Source: an uncultured Clostridium sp. (lineage in GTDB: Bacteria > Bacillota > Clostridia > TANB77 > CAG-508). From it: DNA of 39,644 nt. Position numbers and translations under genes: made by a program. The stretch spans positions 1 to 39,644 of the forward strand of contig CANRQN010000012.1 in NCBI GenBank assembly GCA_947641575.1. Direction: 5' to 3'. This document shows positions 10,166 to 19,575 of this stretch, one piece after another. Position 1 is the stretch's first letter, and each line of letters starts with the position of its first letter. The notes under the pieces were generated by a model, which saw nothing but the letters and a program-made list of their open reading frames with translations, made no database searches and was not told where the DNA came from.

Positions 10166-12457
10166 ATGGATAAACAAATAAAAAGACCAATTTTAGCAAA
10201 AGGAGAAGAATATATCAGTGTATATCAAGAACGTAGTGGTTTTCAATCAAAAGATAAAAGACCTTCTTTTGAAGTGGCTAGAAACAGATTGAAAAATGAA
10301 GTAAATACAATCATTAATGAAATTGACAAAACAAAAGAAGAATATTTAATGGAAGATATAGTTCTTACAATGAAAATGGATATTAATTATTCAGCTAAGA
10401 CTTATCATCCTACATCTCTAATTTCGAAAATTAATGCAGAAGACATTGGAAGTAAAAAATGGACCCAAAAAGAAGAAGTAAGAAACAAAGAAGAAGTAAA
10501 AATAGGAAAAGAAGTATATATAAGAATAAACAAAAATAGCCTACAGGAATTTTCAAGAAATCTTCAAAAAGAAAGTTATTTTAATAAAGAGCAAAAAGAT
10601 AATATAAGAAGTATTGAAGAATTATATTTAGACAATCATGAGAATATGATAAATAATTTTAGTAAAGAGTGGAATGAGGGTAATGTTGAGTTTGTCCTAC
10701 ACCCTTTTGGAAACAAATCTGAAAATGTAAAAAAAGAATTCTTATTTTTACTAGAAAAATTTGGAGGAGATAAAAGCAAAGTAAAGTTTAAACAATATGA
10801 CTCAGGTATAACATTTGTAAGCGCTATAATAAATAAAAATGTATTAGAAGAAATAATAAAATTTAATCCAATTAGAACAGTTCATCCAATTGAATTTAGA
10901 GAATTGCCTATTATTAGAGCTTTAGGAAAACAATTTAAACTACCAGAGGTACCACAAGAAAAGATAAAATCCAAAATAAAACTAGGAGTTTTTGACGGAG
11001 GAGTAAATACTACAAATCCATATTTTAATGGATTTGTAGAAGAATATAATCTTGTAAGTACACCTAAAAGTATACAAGATATGTCTCATGGAAGTGGTGT
11101 GGTTGGAGCAGCATTATATGATAATATAGCTAAATATAATAGTGGTGATATATTGCCTATACCCAAAATCAATGTAAAAAGTTTTAGGGTATTTCCGATA
11201 AAAGATAATAGAGATATAGATTTGTATGAAACTATTGACCTAATAGAACAAGAAGTACCAAAACATAAGGATATAAAAGTATACAATTTATCATTTGGAC
11301 CATGTGGACCAATTGAAGATGATTGTATATCAAGATTTACATATGCGATAGATAGATTATCCAAAAATGGAGACATTTTATTTGTAGTGGCAGTTGGAAA
11401 TGATGGAGAATTAGAAGATAAATGGGGAAGAATACAATCGCCTTCAGATGGAGTTAATTGTTTAGGAGTTGGTGCATATACAAGGAATTATAAAGATGAA
11501 ATAGAAAGAGCACCTTATAGCTGTTATGGAGATGGAAGAGAAGGGTGCAAAATAAAACCAGATCTTTTAGATTTTGGAGGTACAGAGAATAATGGATTTC
11601 AATTAATATCTTATGATGGAAAAAATATAAATACAGCAGCAGGAACAAGTTTCGCAAGCCCGTTAGTTGCAGCTAAAGCAGCTGAAATAGAAGGAAGATT
11701 AGAATATGCAAATTCACTATTAGCTAGAACATTATTAGTTCATACAGCTAAGCATCCAGATAATAAAGCTGATAAATACATGGGGCATGGTATTGCAAAT
11801 CCAAATGTGGATGATATACTATCTTGTGTAGGCAATGAAGTTACAACAATTTATCAAGCAAAAATTATGCCAATGCATTCAATTAAATTAGAATTACCTT
11901 ATATTAAAGGGTTAAATTATAAAGGAAAAGTGAAAGTGACATGGACAATTGCATTGGCTACTAATATAGAACCTCAAAATACTGAAGATTATACATCCTC
12001 ATGTATAGAAGATACGTTTTATCCCAATATAAGCAAATTTCTTTTAGAAAAAGATGAAAATGGAAAGAAAAAAAGAAAGACAATCAATATTAAAACGCAA
12101 AAGGAAGAACTAAATGAATTATTGAGTGGTGGATGGATTATTGGAAATAATCCTAAATCGTATTCAGAATTTGATAATAAATATAAACCAGAGTTTGAGC
12201 GCAAAAAGAATTTTAAATGGGATACAATAATAAAAAGGACCTGCAGAATTAAATATTCAGAATTAGAAAATCCATATATTATCTTGCATGCTATGGATAG
12301 AGGAAAAACAACAGGTGATTATATAAACTATGCAGTTGTTGTAACATTAGAGTATGAGAACTGTGAAGAGGATGTATATGACTTAACATTGAAAGAATAT
12401 AATAAATTAGAGGTTTCAAATATTAGAAATGTTAATGAAATTTTAATAAAGGTATAA
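10166..12457 (+). CDS. ietS: Subtilisin-like (S8) protease of the IetAS-like pair
   Basis: 763 aa, no signal peptide, so cytoplasmic. The catalytic triad is visible in order: Asp in LGVFDGGVNTTNP (~276), His in DMSHGSGVVGAALY (~309), Ser in AAGTSFASPLVAAKAAE (~497). A ~260-residue N-terminal domain and a ~230-residue C-terminal domain flank the protease, as in other large bacterial S8 effectors. It starts 3 nt after the ATPase stop (AGAGGAAAA as RBS) and is followed by a terminator, so the two form a closed operon. No in-frame CGG in either gene, although together they exceed 1,100 codons. Confidence 0.8.
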   Translation: MDKQIKRPILAKGEEYISVYQERSGFQSKDKRPSFEVARNRLKNEVNTIINEIDKTKEEYLMEDIVLTMKMDINYSAKTYHPTSLISKINAEDIGSKKWTQKEEVRNKEEVKIGKEVYIRINKNSLQEFSRNLQKESYFNKEQKDNIRSIEELYLDNHENMINNFSKEWNEGNVEFVLHPFGNKSENVKKEFLFLLEKFGGDKSKVKFKQYDSGITFVSAIINKNVLEEIIKFNPIRTVHPIEFRELPIIRALGKQFKLPEVPQEKIKSKIKLGVFDGGVNTTNPYFNGFVEEYNLVSTPKSIQDMSHGSGVVGAALYDNIAKYNSGDILPIPKINVKSFRVFPIKDNRDIDLYETIDLIEQEVPKHKDIKVYNLSFGPCGPIEDDCISRFTYAIDRLSKNGDILFVVAVGNDGELEDKWGRIQSPSDGVNCLGVGAYTRNYKDEIERAPYSCYGDGREGCKIKPDLLDFGGTENNGFQLISYDGKNINTAAGTSFASPLVAAKAAEIEGRLEYANSLLARTLLVHTAKHPDNKADKYMGHGIANPNVDDILSCVGNEVTTIYQAKIMPMHSIKLELPYIKGLNYKGKVKVTWTIALATNIEPQNTEDYTSSCIEDTFYPNISKFLLEKDENGKKKRKTINIKTQKEELNELLSGGWIIGNNPKSYSEFDNKYKPEFERKKNFKWDTIIKRTCRIKYSELENPYIILHAMDRGKTTGDYINYAVVVTLEYENCEEDVYDLTLKEYNKLEVSNIRNVNEILIKV

Positions 12458-12493
12458 AAAATAGAAGGTATAAATCTGTACCTTCTATTTTTA
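12456..12493 (+). terminator. Rho-independent terminator after ietS
   Basis: AAAAATAGAAGGTA / TACCTTCTATTTTT with an 8-nt loop, overlapping the stop codon. Confidence 0.85.
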
Positions 12494-12531
12494 TACCAAA
12501 AAATCAAATTAAAGAAAGCGAGGATGATTTT

Positions 12532-13155
12532 ATGATAAATCAAAGAATTTTAGATTCGATTGGAGAAATCGAACAAATAAGTAATAAATTATTAAAAACA
12601 AAAGAAAAAGTAAAGGATGAAGAATTAGAAAGATATTTTTGCAAATTTGAAAAAGCAAGAATGGATATGTATGATGCAGTAGAGCAAGAAAATCTATTTA
12701 TAAAATTTGGTGGTGGAGAAGCAATTAACTGTATAGGTGAGGAATACGAAGTGGAACTACAAAATGATATTTTGAAGATATATATTCCAGAAACATTACC
12801 AAAAATAAAGCAAGGTATAAGTTATACGCAAAAGCGAATAATGAGTAATATTTCTTGGAATGTAAGAAAATATGAAGGCTTGTTTTATGACAAATTTGCT
12901 ATTGCAATTATAAAGATATATGATAATAAGCCAATATGGGATACAGATAATAGAAATATAAAACCAATTCATGATGGATTGATACATGGAAGAATCATAA
13001 GAGATGATAATATAAATTGTTCTTGCTATTTTGTGCAAGGATATTATTCATGTGAACCACATACTGAAGTTTATGTATTACCAGCAGAAGAAATCACAAG
13101 AATAATTGATAAAAAAATAGGAGAAAAAGTATATACAGACATAGCAAAATTTTAA
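12532..13155 (+). CDS. Hypothetical mobile-element protein, 207 aa
   Basis: Not recognised with certainty; similar proteins of this layout occur on clostridial integrative elements. A helical N-terminus (~residues 1-50, ISNKLLKTKEKVKDEELE) is followed by a mixed alpha/beta part with FGGGEAINCIGEEYEV, WDTDNRNIKPIHDGLI and a C-terminal cluster CSCYFVQGYYSCEPHTEVYV that could bind metal. The DTDN...KPIHDGL pattern recalls RusA-like resolvase residues, but this is weak. RBS GAGGATGATTTT before ATG 12532. Confidence 0.55.
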   Translation: MINQRILDSIGEIEQISNKLLKTKEKVKDEELERYFCKFEKARMDMYDAVEQENLFIKFGGGEAINCIGEEYEVELQNDILKIYIPETLPKIKQGISYTQKRIMSNISWNVRKYEGLFYDKFAIAIIKIYDNKPIWDTDNRNIKPIHDGLIHGRIIRDDNINCSCYFVQGYYSCEPHTEVYVLPAEEITRIIDKKIGEKVYTDIAKF

Positions 13156-13189
13156 CGAAAAAATAACGCAAAATTTTGCTATATTTTTC

Positions 13190-13229
13190 TTATGCTTAAG
13201 CCTAAGAAAATACAAGTTTTTAAGCATAA
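13190..13229. repeat. Inverted repeat TTATGCTTAA / TTAAGCATAA
   Basis: Perfect 10-bp arms at 13190-13199 and 13220-13229, 35 nt after the preceding gene. With the next palindrome it makes the 13156-13357 gap strongly structured. Confidence 0.6.
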
Positions 13230-13252
13230 AACAAAATGAAAAATTGTCTAGA

Positions 13253-13285
13253 GTAGAGGTAACATATACAATATGTTGCCTCTAC
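13253..13285. repeat. 15-bp near-perfect hairpin, oriT/origin candidate
   Basis: GTAGAGGTAACATAT and ATATGTTGCCTCTAC with a 3-nt loop (one G-T pair). No U-run follows. It lies ~70 nt upstream of the replication-relaxation-like gene, so a nick site or origin structure is possible; a terminator is less likely. Confidence 0.5.
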
Positions 13286-13357
13286 GAAGGTGCAATTTTT
13301 TGAATAGATTAAAGGAGGATAATTTAGTGAACAAATTAGGAAGAGGTGATTTTTAAT

Positions 13358-14032
13358 ATGAGAGAAGGAATAAGATTACAGAATAGAGATATAGAATTAT
13401 TGATATTTTTAGGAAAGTATAAGATTATATCGTTAGATAATACAAGGTATATATATGAAACAGTAACGTATCAAGAAAAGAGAATAGTGCTATTGGCAAA
13501 ATACAATTATATTAGAAGATTAAAACATAGGTATATAACACTTGGAATAAAAGGAAAAGAATATCTATTGGAGAATGGATTTGAAGTAAGAGAGCATTGT
13601 AGAAATAAAAATAATATAGAAAGAGTAAATGTTATAAGTGATATAGCAAGTGCTATGATACAAGACAACTTGAATTTTGTACCAAGTTGGAACATGAAGA
13701 AGGAAGATGAACCAACAACTCATTCAAGGAGGTATATTGGAAAATTAGAATATAACAGTCAAGATGAATTTTTAGTATATGCTATTTATGATGGAAAAGA
13801 TGATAGATATATTAAATCAATATATTACGATATAAGAAAAGAAAACGGATACACAAATGCAATGATATTTACCAATGATATAGATAAGATAGTACAATAC
13901 GAAAAAGGTTTTTATTTTGGAAACAGGCATACAGTTTTAGTTCCATATAATGAATACGGAAAGTTTTTATTAAGAAATAATTATAAAGTAAGACACAGTA
14001 TATATTTGAGAATTAAAGAAATAAAGAGATAG
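13358..14032 (+). CDS. Replication-relaxation-like winged-helix protein
   Basis: 224 aa, start ATG 13358 after GAGGTGAT. The first ~75 residues (NRDIELLIFLGKYKIISLDNTRY, LLAKYNYIRRLKHRYITLGIKGKEYL) have the pattern of the N-terminal winged helix in replication-relaxation/MobC-type plasmid proteins. The second half (YAIYDGKDDRYIKSIYYDIR, NAMIFTNDIDKIVQYE) fits their nuclease-like fold. It probably serves replication or mobilisation of the element. CGG appears only out of phase (AAC GGA, TAC GGA). Confidence 0.55.
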   Translation: MREGIRLQNRDIELLIFLGKYKIISLDNTRYIYETVTYQEKRIVLLAKYNYIRRLKHRYITLGIKGKEYLLENGFEVREHCRNKNNIERVNVISDIASAMIQDNLNFVPSWNMKKEDEPTTHSRRYIGKLEYNSQDEFLVYAIYDGKDDRYIKSIYYDIRKENGYTNAMIFTNDIDKIVQYEKGFYFGNRHTVLVPYNEYGKFLLRNNYKVRHSIYLRIKEIKR

Positions 14033-14043
14033 GTAAAATCATT

Positions 14044-14283
14044 ATGAGTCAGTATAAAAGCAACCTATATTTTAAAGATGAATTTAAAGAAATGGACGAA
14101 ATAACAGAAAAGTGCTTTAATAGAATAAAAGAATTAGTTATAATGGATAATGAGTATGTAAATAAGATATTAGATTTTTTTCCTTTTGGAGATGATGAAA
14201 GATATAGAGGTAAATATTTATTAGATAATACTCAAAATACGAAAAATTGGATTGTTGGAAAGTATAAAAAATATGAGATTTAA
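14044..14283 (+). CDS. Hypothetical protein, 79 aa
   Basis: Starts ATG 14044, 11 nt after the previous stop and so co-transcribed. Acidic N-terminus with DEFKEMDEITEKCFNRIKEL, no membrane segment. Not recognised. The following 14284-14511 stretch is non-coding, A/T rich, with GTCAACAA...TTGTTGAT as a loose inverted repeat. Confidence 0.5.
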   Translation: MSQYKSNLYFKDEFKEMDEITEKCFNRIKELVIMDNEYVNKILDFFPFGDDERYRGKYLLDNTQNTKNWIVGKYKKYEI

Positions 14284-14547
14284 TTATAAATGCATATTAA
14301 AATTACACTCAAACCATTGAAAAATAAGCATTTATAAAAATTTAAACATACATATTGCATTTTATAAAAAGATGTAGTACAATAAATTTGTCAACAACAA
14401 AGGTAAATACAAAATGACTTAAAGAGTCTATAAAAAAATGAATGGAAATACAAAGAAAGTCAAATTTTCGAAAGGAATAATTGTTGATTACTATTTTTAT
14501 GAGAGGAGGTAATCAAACCAGACAGCAAGAGGAAGAAAATTTGCGAA

Positions 14548-14823
14548 TTGTATTTTGAGAAAAACTTTAACTGCGTTTGTATAGCAAAAGAATTAGGAAT
14601 AAGTCCTCAGTATGTATCAAAAGTTTTAAAAGGGCATCCTAACTATAAAAAGGAAAAGATAATAAGAAGTGAGATAAAATATAAAAATTATCTTGAAAGA
14701 AAAAAGACAAACCGAAAGTTAAGGACAGAAATTTTGAAGGAAAAAGAAGATTACGAACTAGAGTATTTGAGACATTTGCAATGGCAACATTCAATTGAAA
14801 TGTCAAAGAGATACTTAACATAG
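14548..14823 (+). CDS. Small HTH protein with an unclear start
   Basis: The helix-turn-helix CIAKELGISPQYVSKVLKGHP is clear, followed by a Lys/Glu-rich helical tail. TTG 14548 is the first canonical start in frame. However, the frame is open from 14503, and GAGGAGGT lies at 14503-14510 right before codons reading IKPDSKRKKICELYFEK, which look like genuine protein. So the true start may be a non-canonical codon (ATC 14512, or one just after). Likely a regulator or excision-type protein of the element. Confidence 0.55.
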   Translation: MYFEKNFNCVCIAKELGISPQYVSKVLKGHPNYKKEKIIRSEIKYKNYLERKKTNRKLRTEILKEKEDYELEYLRHLQWQHSIEMSKRYLT

Positions 14824-14857
14824 CCTATATTCAAAATACTGTTCCAAAAAATCAACT

Positions 14858-14898
14858 AAAAGCAAGTATTTATTGATAAAGTAAATGACTTGCTTTTT
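14858..14898 (+). terminator. Rho-independent terminator
   Basis: AAAAGCAAGT / ACTTGCTTTTT around a ~20-nt loop, 34 nt after the HTH gene. Confidence 0.7.
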
Positions 14899-14990
14899 AG
14901 TATGCCTAAAAATTAAAAAGAAGGGAAGTGATAATTTAGAATAGATTAATCTAACTTGAATATTAATTAAAACGAGAGGTGAGATAACTT

Positions 14991-15152
14991 ATGAAAGAAA
15001 GACAGATAACATCTCCAAAACAAGTCAAGTTAGAGATAGAATTAATACTAAATAAAAAGTTATTTCAAAGTAAAGTTATAAATAGAGAAACATATGAAGA
15101 TGTACAAGATGAATTATTAAAGGAAATTAATAAAGAAATGGAAAAAATATAG
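14991..15152 (+). CDS. Small SHOCT-like protein, 53 aa
   Basis: ATG 14991 with GAGAGGTGAG upstream, stop TAG 15150-15152. Sequence MKERQITSPKQVKLEIELIL...LFQSKVINRETYEDVQDELL has the short helix-turn-helix look of SHOCT-type small proteins found directly before serine recombinase genes. It may regulate or assist the recombinase, 69 nt downstream. Confidence 0.55.
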   Translation: MKERQITSPKQVKLEIELILNKKLFQSKVINRETYEDVQDELLKEINKEMEKI

Positions 15153-15221
15153 AAATATAACAAAAATAATGATATAATAATTGCACCTATAAAGATACTT
15201 TTTTAGAAAGGAGACAAAAAT

Positions 15222-16984
15222 ATGGATTTATATAATATGAGAAGAGAAATAACAAGTGGCAAAACCATATATGACCTACCATTAAAAGTAACATACTATG
15301 CAAGAGTATCGAGTGAAAAAGACGAACAATTAAATTCATTAAGTAATCAAGTATTTTATTTTGAGAACCATATAAAAGAAGTCTCTAACTGGACGTATGT
15401 AGATGGATATGTAGACGAGGGTATAAGTGGTACGAGTGTAAACAAAAGAGATTCATTTAAAAGAATGATTTTAGATAGCAAAAAAGGAAAATTTGATTTA
15501 ATACTCACAAAAGAAGTAACCCGTTTTGCTAGAAATACACTAGACAGTATTTCTTATACCCAGAAGCTACTAGAAAACGGTGTAGGGGTATATTTTGAGT
15601 CTGACAATATAAACACCATTATGCCAGATTCGGAACTTAGACTTACAATTATGGCGAGTGTTGCACAAGATGAAGTAAGAAAATTATCAGAAAGAGTAAA
15701 ATTTGGATTTAATAGATCCATTGAGAAAAAGAGAGTTCTTCGGAAATAACAATATATTTGGATATAGAAAAGATAAAGGAAAGCTAGTAGTACACGAAGA
15801 GGAAGCAAAGATGATAAGAGAATTATTTGAAATATATGCAAGTCGGAGAAATGGGATTTTATAGAATATCGGAATATTTTAAAGACAAAGGATATGTAGG
15901 CAAAAACGGAACACCAATATCTTCACAAAGCTTAAGAAGAATTATACGAAATCCAAAATACAAAGGCTATTACAGAACAGGCACAGTAAAAGTAGTAGAC
16001 TATAAATTACATAAGGCACAAAGGATGCCAAAAGAAGAATGGCAAGTATTTGAATGTAAAGAAAACATACCAGCAATAGTTTCTGAAGAATTATGGGGAA
16101 AATGCAATAATCTTTTAGAAAAGAAATCACAAAGCTGTCTAAACAAAGTTGAGAACAAGGAAGTATTTAAAAATAGATATACATTTAGTGGACTAATATT
16201 TTGCAAAGAGCACGAAGGCGAAGAAGCTAGACCAAGTTTTAATAGAATATCAGGTGCAAAAAGGTCTAATAAACCAGCTTGGGCTTGTAGCAAATATATT
16301 ACACATGGACTAAAAGAATGTGAAAGTCCAATTATTCAGGAAACAGAACTGATAGAGATATTTAAAACTATATTAAGCAAATTCTTACAAAATAAAGAAG
16401 AAATAATTGAAGACTTATTAAATAAATACAAGAAATTCAATCAAGTAAGAAATATAAAAAATGATATAGAAGATTTAGAAAATAAAATAAAAGAAGCGGA
16501 AAATAAAAAAGACAAATTACTAGAACTTACAATAAAAAATCTCGTAACAGATGAGGAGTTTTACAAAAGAAATGAAGAATTAAACAAAGAAATACAAAAA
16601 TATAATGAGCAAATAAAAGAGCTAAAAGAAGAAAAAGAGAATGTTACTTCTTTAGAAGAAAGTATGAAGCAAATAAAAAATGCAATAGAAAAAGAAATCA
16701 ATATAGATGAAAACATAGAAGATTTAATCAAGCTATTAGTAGATAAAATCTATGTATCAAAAGTAGATAATAATAGAAAGCATATAAAACTAGAAATATA
16801 TTTCAAAATAGGGGAGCCTATGGTACTAGAAGGAAACCTAAGCAAACAAGCAAGACAAGAGTACATTATTGCACCACAAGAGTATCATTCAAATAGCAGT
16901 CAGAACAATAACAGTTCTATAAATGATACCGACTATCAAAATAACAACCACGAGCTCTATCATTGTACCAGGGAGCAACAGTAA
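15222..16984 (+). CDS. Serine recombinase B (integrase of the element), two CGG shifts
   Basis: 586 aa once both shifts are applied. Start ATG 15222 after AAAGGAGACAAAA. The catalytic domain has TYYARVSSEKDEQLNSL, YVDEGISGTSVNKRDSF, LTKEVTRFARNTLDS, MASVAQDEVRKLSERV. First CGG (C at 15741) follows KKRVL; skipping C gives GNNNIFGYRKDKG. Second CGG (C at 15844) follows EIYAS; skipping gives GEMGFYRISEYF. Then the recombinase domain (NPKYKGYYRTG), a degenerate zinc ribbon (FCKEHEGEEA...WACSKY...C) and a coiled coil. The last codons cross attR, so the final REQQ is encoded by ylmC bases; in the circular form a 47-aa tail (6951-7094) replaces it. Confidence 0.88.
16953..16984 (+). mobile_element. 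attR of the 10-kb element
   Basis: CTCTATCATTGTACC (left half of attP, inside the recombinase ORF) joins AGGGAGCAACAG (ylmC). The shared crossover candidates are GT 16965-16966 and CC 16968-16969. Confidence 0.75.
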
Positions 16985-17075
16985 ACTCAGTATATTTGCA
17001 GGAAATAATGATATAGAAATACCATGGAAAAACATAAAATGCATAGGAGATGACATTATACTAGTGGAAATATAA
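16970..17075 (+). pseudogene. ylmC: ylmC/ymxH 3' part
   Basis: Reads (P)GSNSKLSIFAGNNDIEIPW-KNIKCIGDDIILVEI and stops TAA 17073-17075. EIPWKNIxxIGDDIILV is the conserved C-terminus of YlmC/YmxH PRC-barrel proteins. It completes the 5' part at 6822-6950 exactly at the crossover, showing that the 10-kb element inserted here. No start or RBS of its own. Confidence 0.85.
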
Positions 17076-17203
17076 TTAAAAATGATTGCTTTAAACTTAA
17101 ATTATTACAATAAAAATGTAAAATTCCTTCACAATATAGACACAAACAGAATGTATAATATATAATATTAATAGATGGATTTTTGTGAAAGGAAGGAACT
17201 AAA

Positions 17204-17879
17204 ATGAGTACAACCATATTAGTAGTAGATGATGAACAAAGAATGAGAACACTTTTAAAAGATTTTCTAGTTAAAAAGGATTATGAAGTAGTAGAAGCAA
17301 AGGATCGGAGAAGAAGCACTAGAAAAATTTGAAGAAATGCAAGAAAAAATTGATCTAATATTATTAGATGTAATGATGCCAAAACTAGATGGATGGTCTG
17401 TACTAAGACAAATAAGACAAACATCAAAAGTACCAATAATAATGCTTACAGCAAGAGGAGAAGAACAAGACGAGCTATTTGGATTTGAACTTGGAGTAGA
17501 TGAATACATAACAAAACCATTTAGTCCTAAAATACTTGTTGCAAGAGTAGACGCAATACTAAAAAGGACAAGCCAAAAAGAAACAGAAAAAACTGAATAT
17601 GGTGGAATAGAAATAGACGAAAGTGGAAGAACGGTAAAATTAGATGGAAAAGTAATAGAAATGAGTCTAAGGGAATATGAACTATTAAAATATCTAGTAG
17701 ACAATATAGGAATTGCACTTTCAAGAGATAAAATATTAAATAATGTTTGGAACTATGACTATTATGGAGACTCAAGAACAATAGATAGCCATATAAAAAA
17801 AATAAGACACAAGCTTGGAAAAAAAGGTAAATATATAAAAACAATGAGAGGAATAGGATATAAATTTGAAGTCAAATAA
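17204..17879 (+). CDS. OmpR/PhoB-family response regulator, one CGG shift
   Basis: 224 aa after repair. Start ATG 17204 with GGAAGGAAC. The receiver domain begins ILVVDDEQRMR and reaches VVEAKD, then CGG (C at 17306); skipping C gives GEEALEKFEEM, the canonical alpha-2 sequence. The phospho-acceptor lies in LLDVMMPKLDGW, the switch residues in MLTARGEE and EYITKPFSP. The C-terminal winged-helix DNA-binding domain has LSLREYELLKYL, ILNNVWNYDYYGDSRTIDSHI and RGIGYKFE. The kinase gene overlaps its 3' end by 14 nt. The signal is unknown. Confidence 0.92.
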
Positions 17880-19372
17880 TAAAAATGAACCAAAAATAGT
17901 AGGAAGTAAATTTCAAAGTGTAAGAGTAAAATTATTTGCAACATTATGTGCAGTAGTTGCAATAATAATGTCATTTCTTATACTAATGAATACTGTAGTA
18001 TTAGAAACATATTATATACACTCAAAACAGACCGTTTTACTTGCTACATATGAAGCAGTAAATTCTTTCTATAATGGAAAGACAATCAATAGAAATATAG
18101 ACATAGAACTTGAAAGAATAGCATCAAGTAATGATATAGACATATTGATAGGGGCAGATACAAGCATATATGCTTCAAGTAAAGACTTTTTATATTCATT
18201 AGTAGATGCAGAATACAATAAGAAAAATGGAGTAGATGAGAATATATTGCACAAAGGGAAAAACGTAGAAATCAGAAGAACAATAGATAAGGAAACAGGA
18301 TTATCGTTTATTTTACTTTCAGGAACACTAGATAATGGATATAAATTATATATAAGAGCAGGAATTGCACCGATACAAGAAAGTGCAAGAATAGCAAATA
18401 AATTCTTAATGCTAATCGGTTGTATTGCACTATTAATAAGCATAATGCTTGTATCAGTAATATCTAAAAAATTCACATCACCAATAGAAGAATTAAATAA
18501 AATTACAAAGAAAATATCAAAACTAGATTTTAGTAAAAAATATAGAATAAAAGACACAGGAGATGAATTAGACGACCTGCGGTAAAAACATAAATGTAAT
18601 GTCAGAAACATTAGAAAAAACAATAAATCAGCTTAGAAACTCAAATATAGAATTAGAAAAAGACATAGAAGAAAAATCAAAAACAGACGAAATGAGAAAG
18701 CAATTCATATCAGATGTATCACATGAACTAAAAACGCCAATTGCACTAATACAAGGATATGCTGAAGGGTTAGTAGAAAACATAACAGAAGATGAAGAAA
18801 GCAGGAAGTTTTATGCAGAAGTAATATTAGACGAAGCCAATAAAATGGACATAGTAGTAAAAAAACTACTAGAACTAATGAAACTAGAATATGGAAAAAA
18901 TGCTTTAACACTCACAAGATTTAATATATCAGAACTGATACAAGAAGTAATAAAAAAATCAAGCAAGCTATATGAAGAAGAAAACATAAATATAAATTTT
19001 GAAGAAGAAGTAATATATGTAATAGCAGATGAGTTTTACACTGAGCAAGTATTTAATAATTACCTAACAAATGCAACAAAAAACATAGCAGAAATAGATG
19101 GCAAAAAAGAAATAAACATAGAATATGAAGTTATAGAAAATAAATTAAGAGTAAAAGTATTTAACACAGGAGAAAACATAAATAGTGAAGACTTAAATAG
19201 AATATGGAATAGATTCTATAAAATAGACACATCAAGAAATAGAGAAAAGGGAGGAACTGGAATAGGGTTATCTCTTGTAAAAGCAATAATGCAAAATACA
19301 GGGAATAAATATGGAGTAGAGAACAAAGAAAATGGAGTTGAATTCTATTTTGAATTAGATTTAGATAAATAA
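17866..19372 (+). CDS. Sensor histidine kinase, one CGG shift
   Basis: 501 aa after repair, start TTG 17866 overlapping the regulator gene. Two membrane segments (about residues 23-50, FATLCAVVAIIMSFLILMN; and 178-202, FLMLIGCIALLISIMLV) enclose an extracytoplasmic sensor of ~125 residues. In the HAMP linker the sequence DELDDL meets CGG (C at 18580); skipping C gives GKNINVMSETLEKTI, the expected continuation, while zero frame hits TAA at once. Then the H-box DVSHELKTPIALIQGYAEGL, N-box NNYLTNATKNI and G-box EKGGTGIGLSLVKAIM. It pairs with the upstream regulator. Confidence 0.92.
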
Positions 19373-19575
19373 GTTATAAAGTGATAAGCATAAGTTCTGT
19401 AATAATAGAACCTAGAAAATTATTTATATCACATATAATTGACATGACATAGAAACTATAATATAATCATAATGTAAAATACGTTATGCTGTGAAAGTAC
19501 AAAATAAATCATGTATAGAAACATAAGAGAAAAGAAATAATTGTATTTAAGATACGATAAAGAGGAGAAAAACAA

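Larger units (their letters stand above)
6948..16966 (+). mobile_element. Integrative element, ~10,019 bp, inserted in ylmC
   Basis: Boundaries come from the split ylmC gene, not from a repeat search. Content in order: the 3' tail of the recombinase ORF, DUF3006-like gene, MBL protein, IetAS-like pair, unknown gene, strong palindromes, a replication-relaxation-like gene, two small ORFs, a small helical protein and serine recombinase B at the right end. No conjugation genes are seen, so it is an integrative or mobilisable genomic island. Joining the ends rebuilds attP as CTCTATCA-8 nt-TGATAGAG, perfect 8-bp arms around the crossover, as expected for a serine integrase. Confidence 0.82.
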
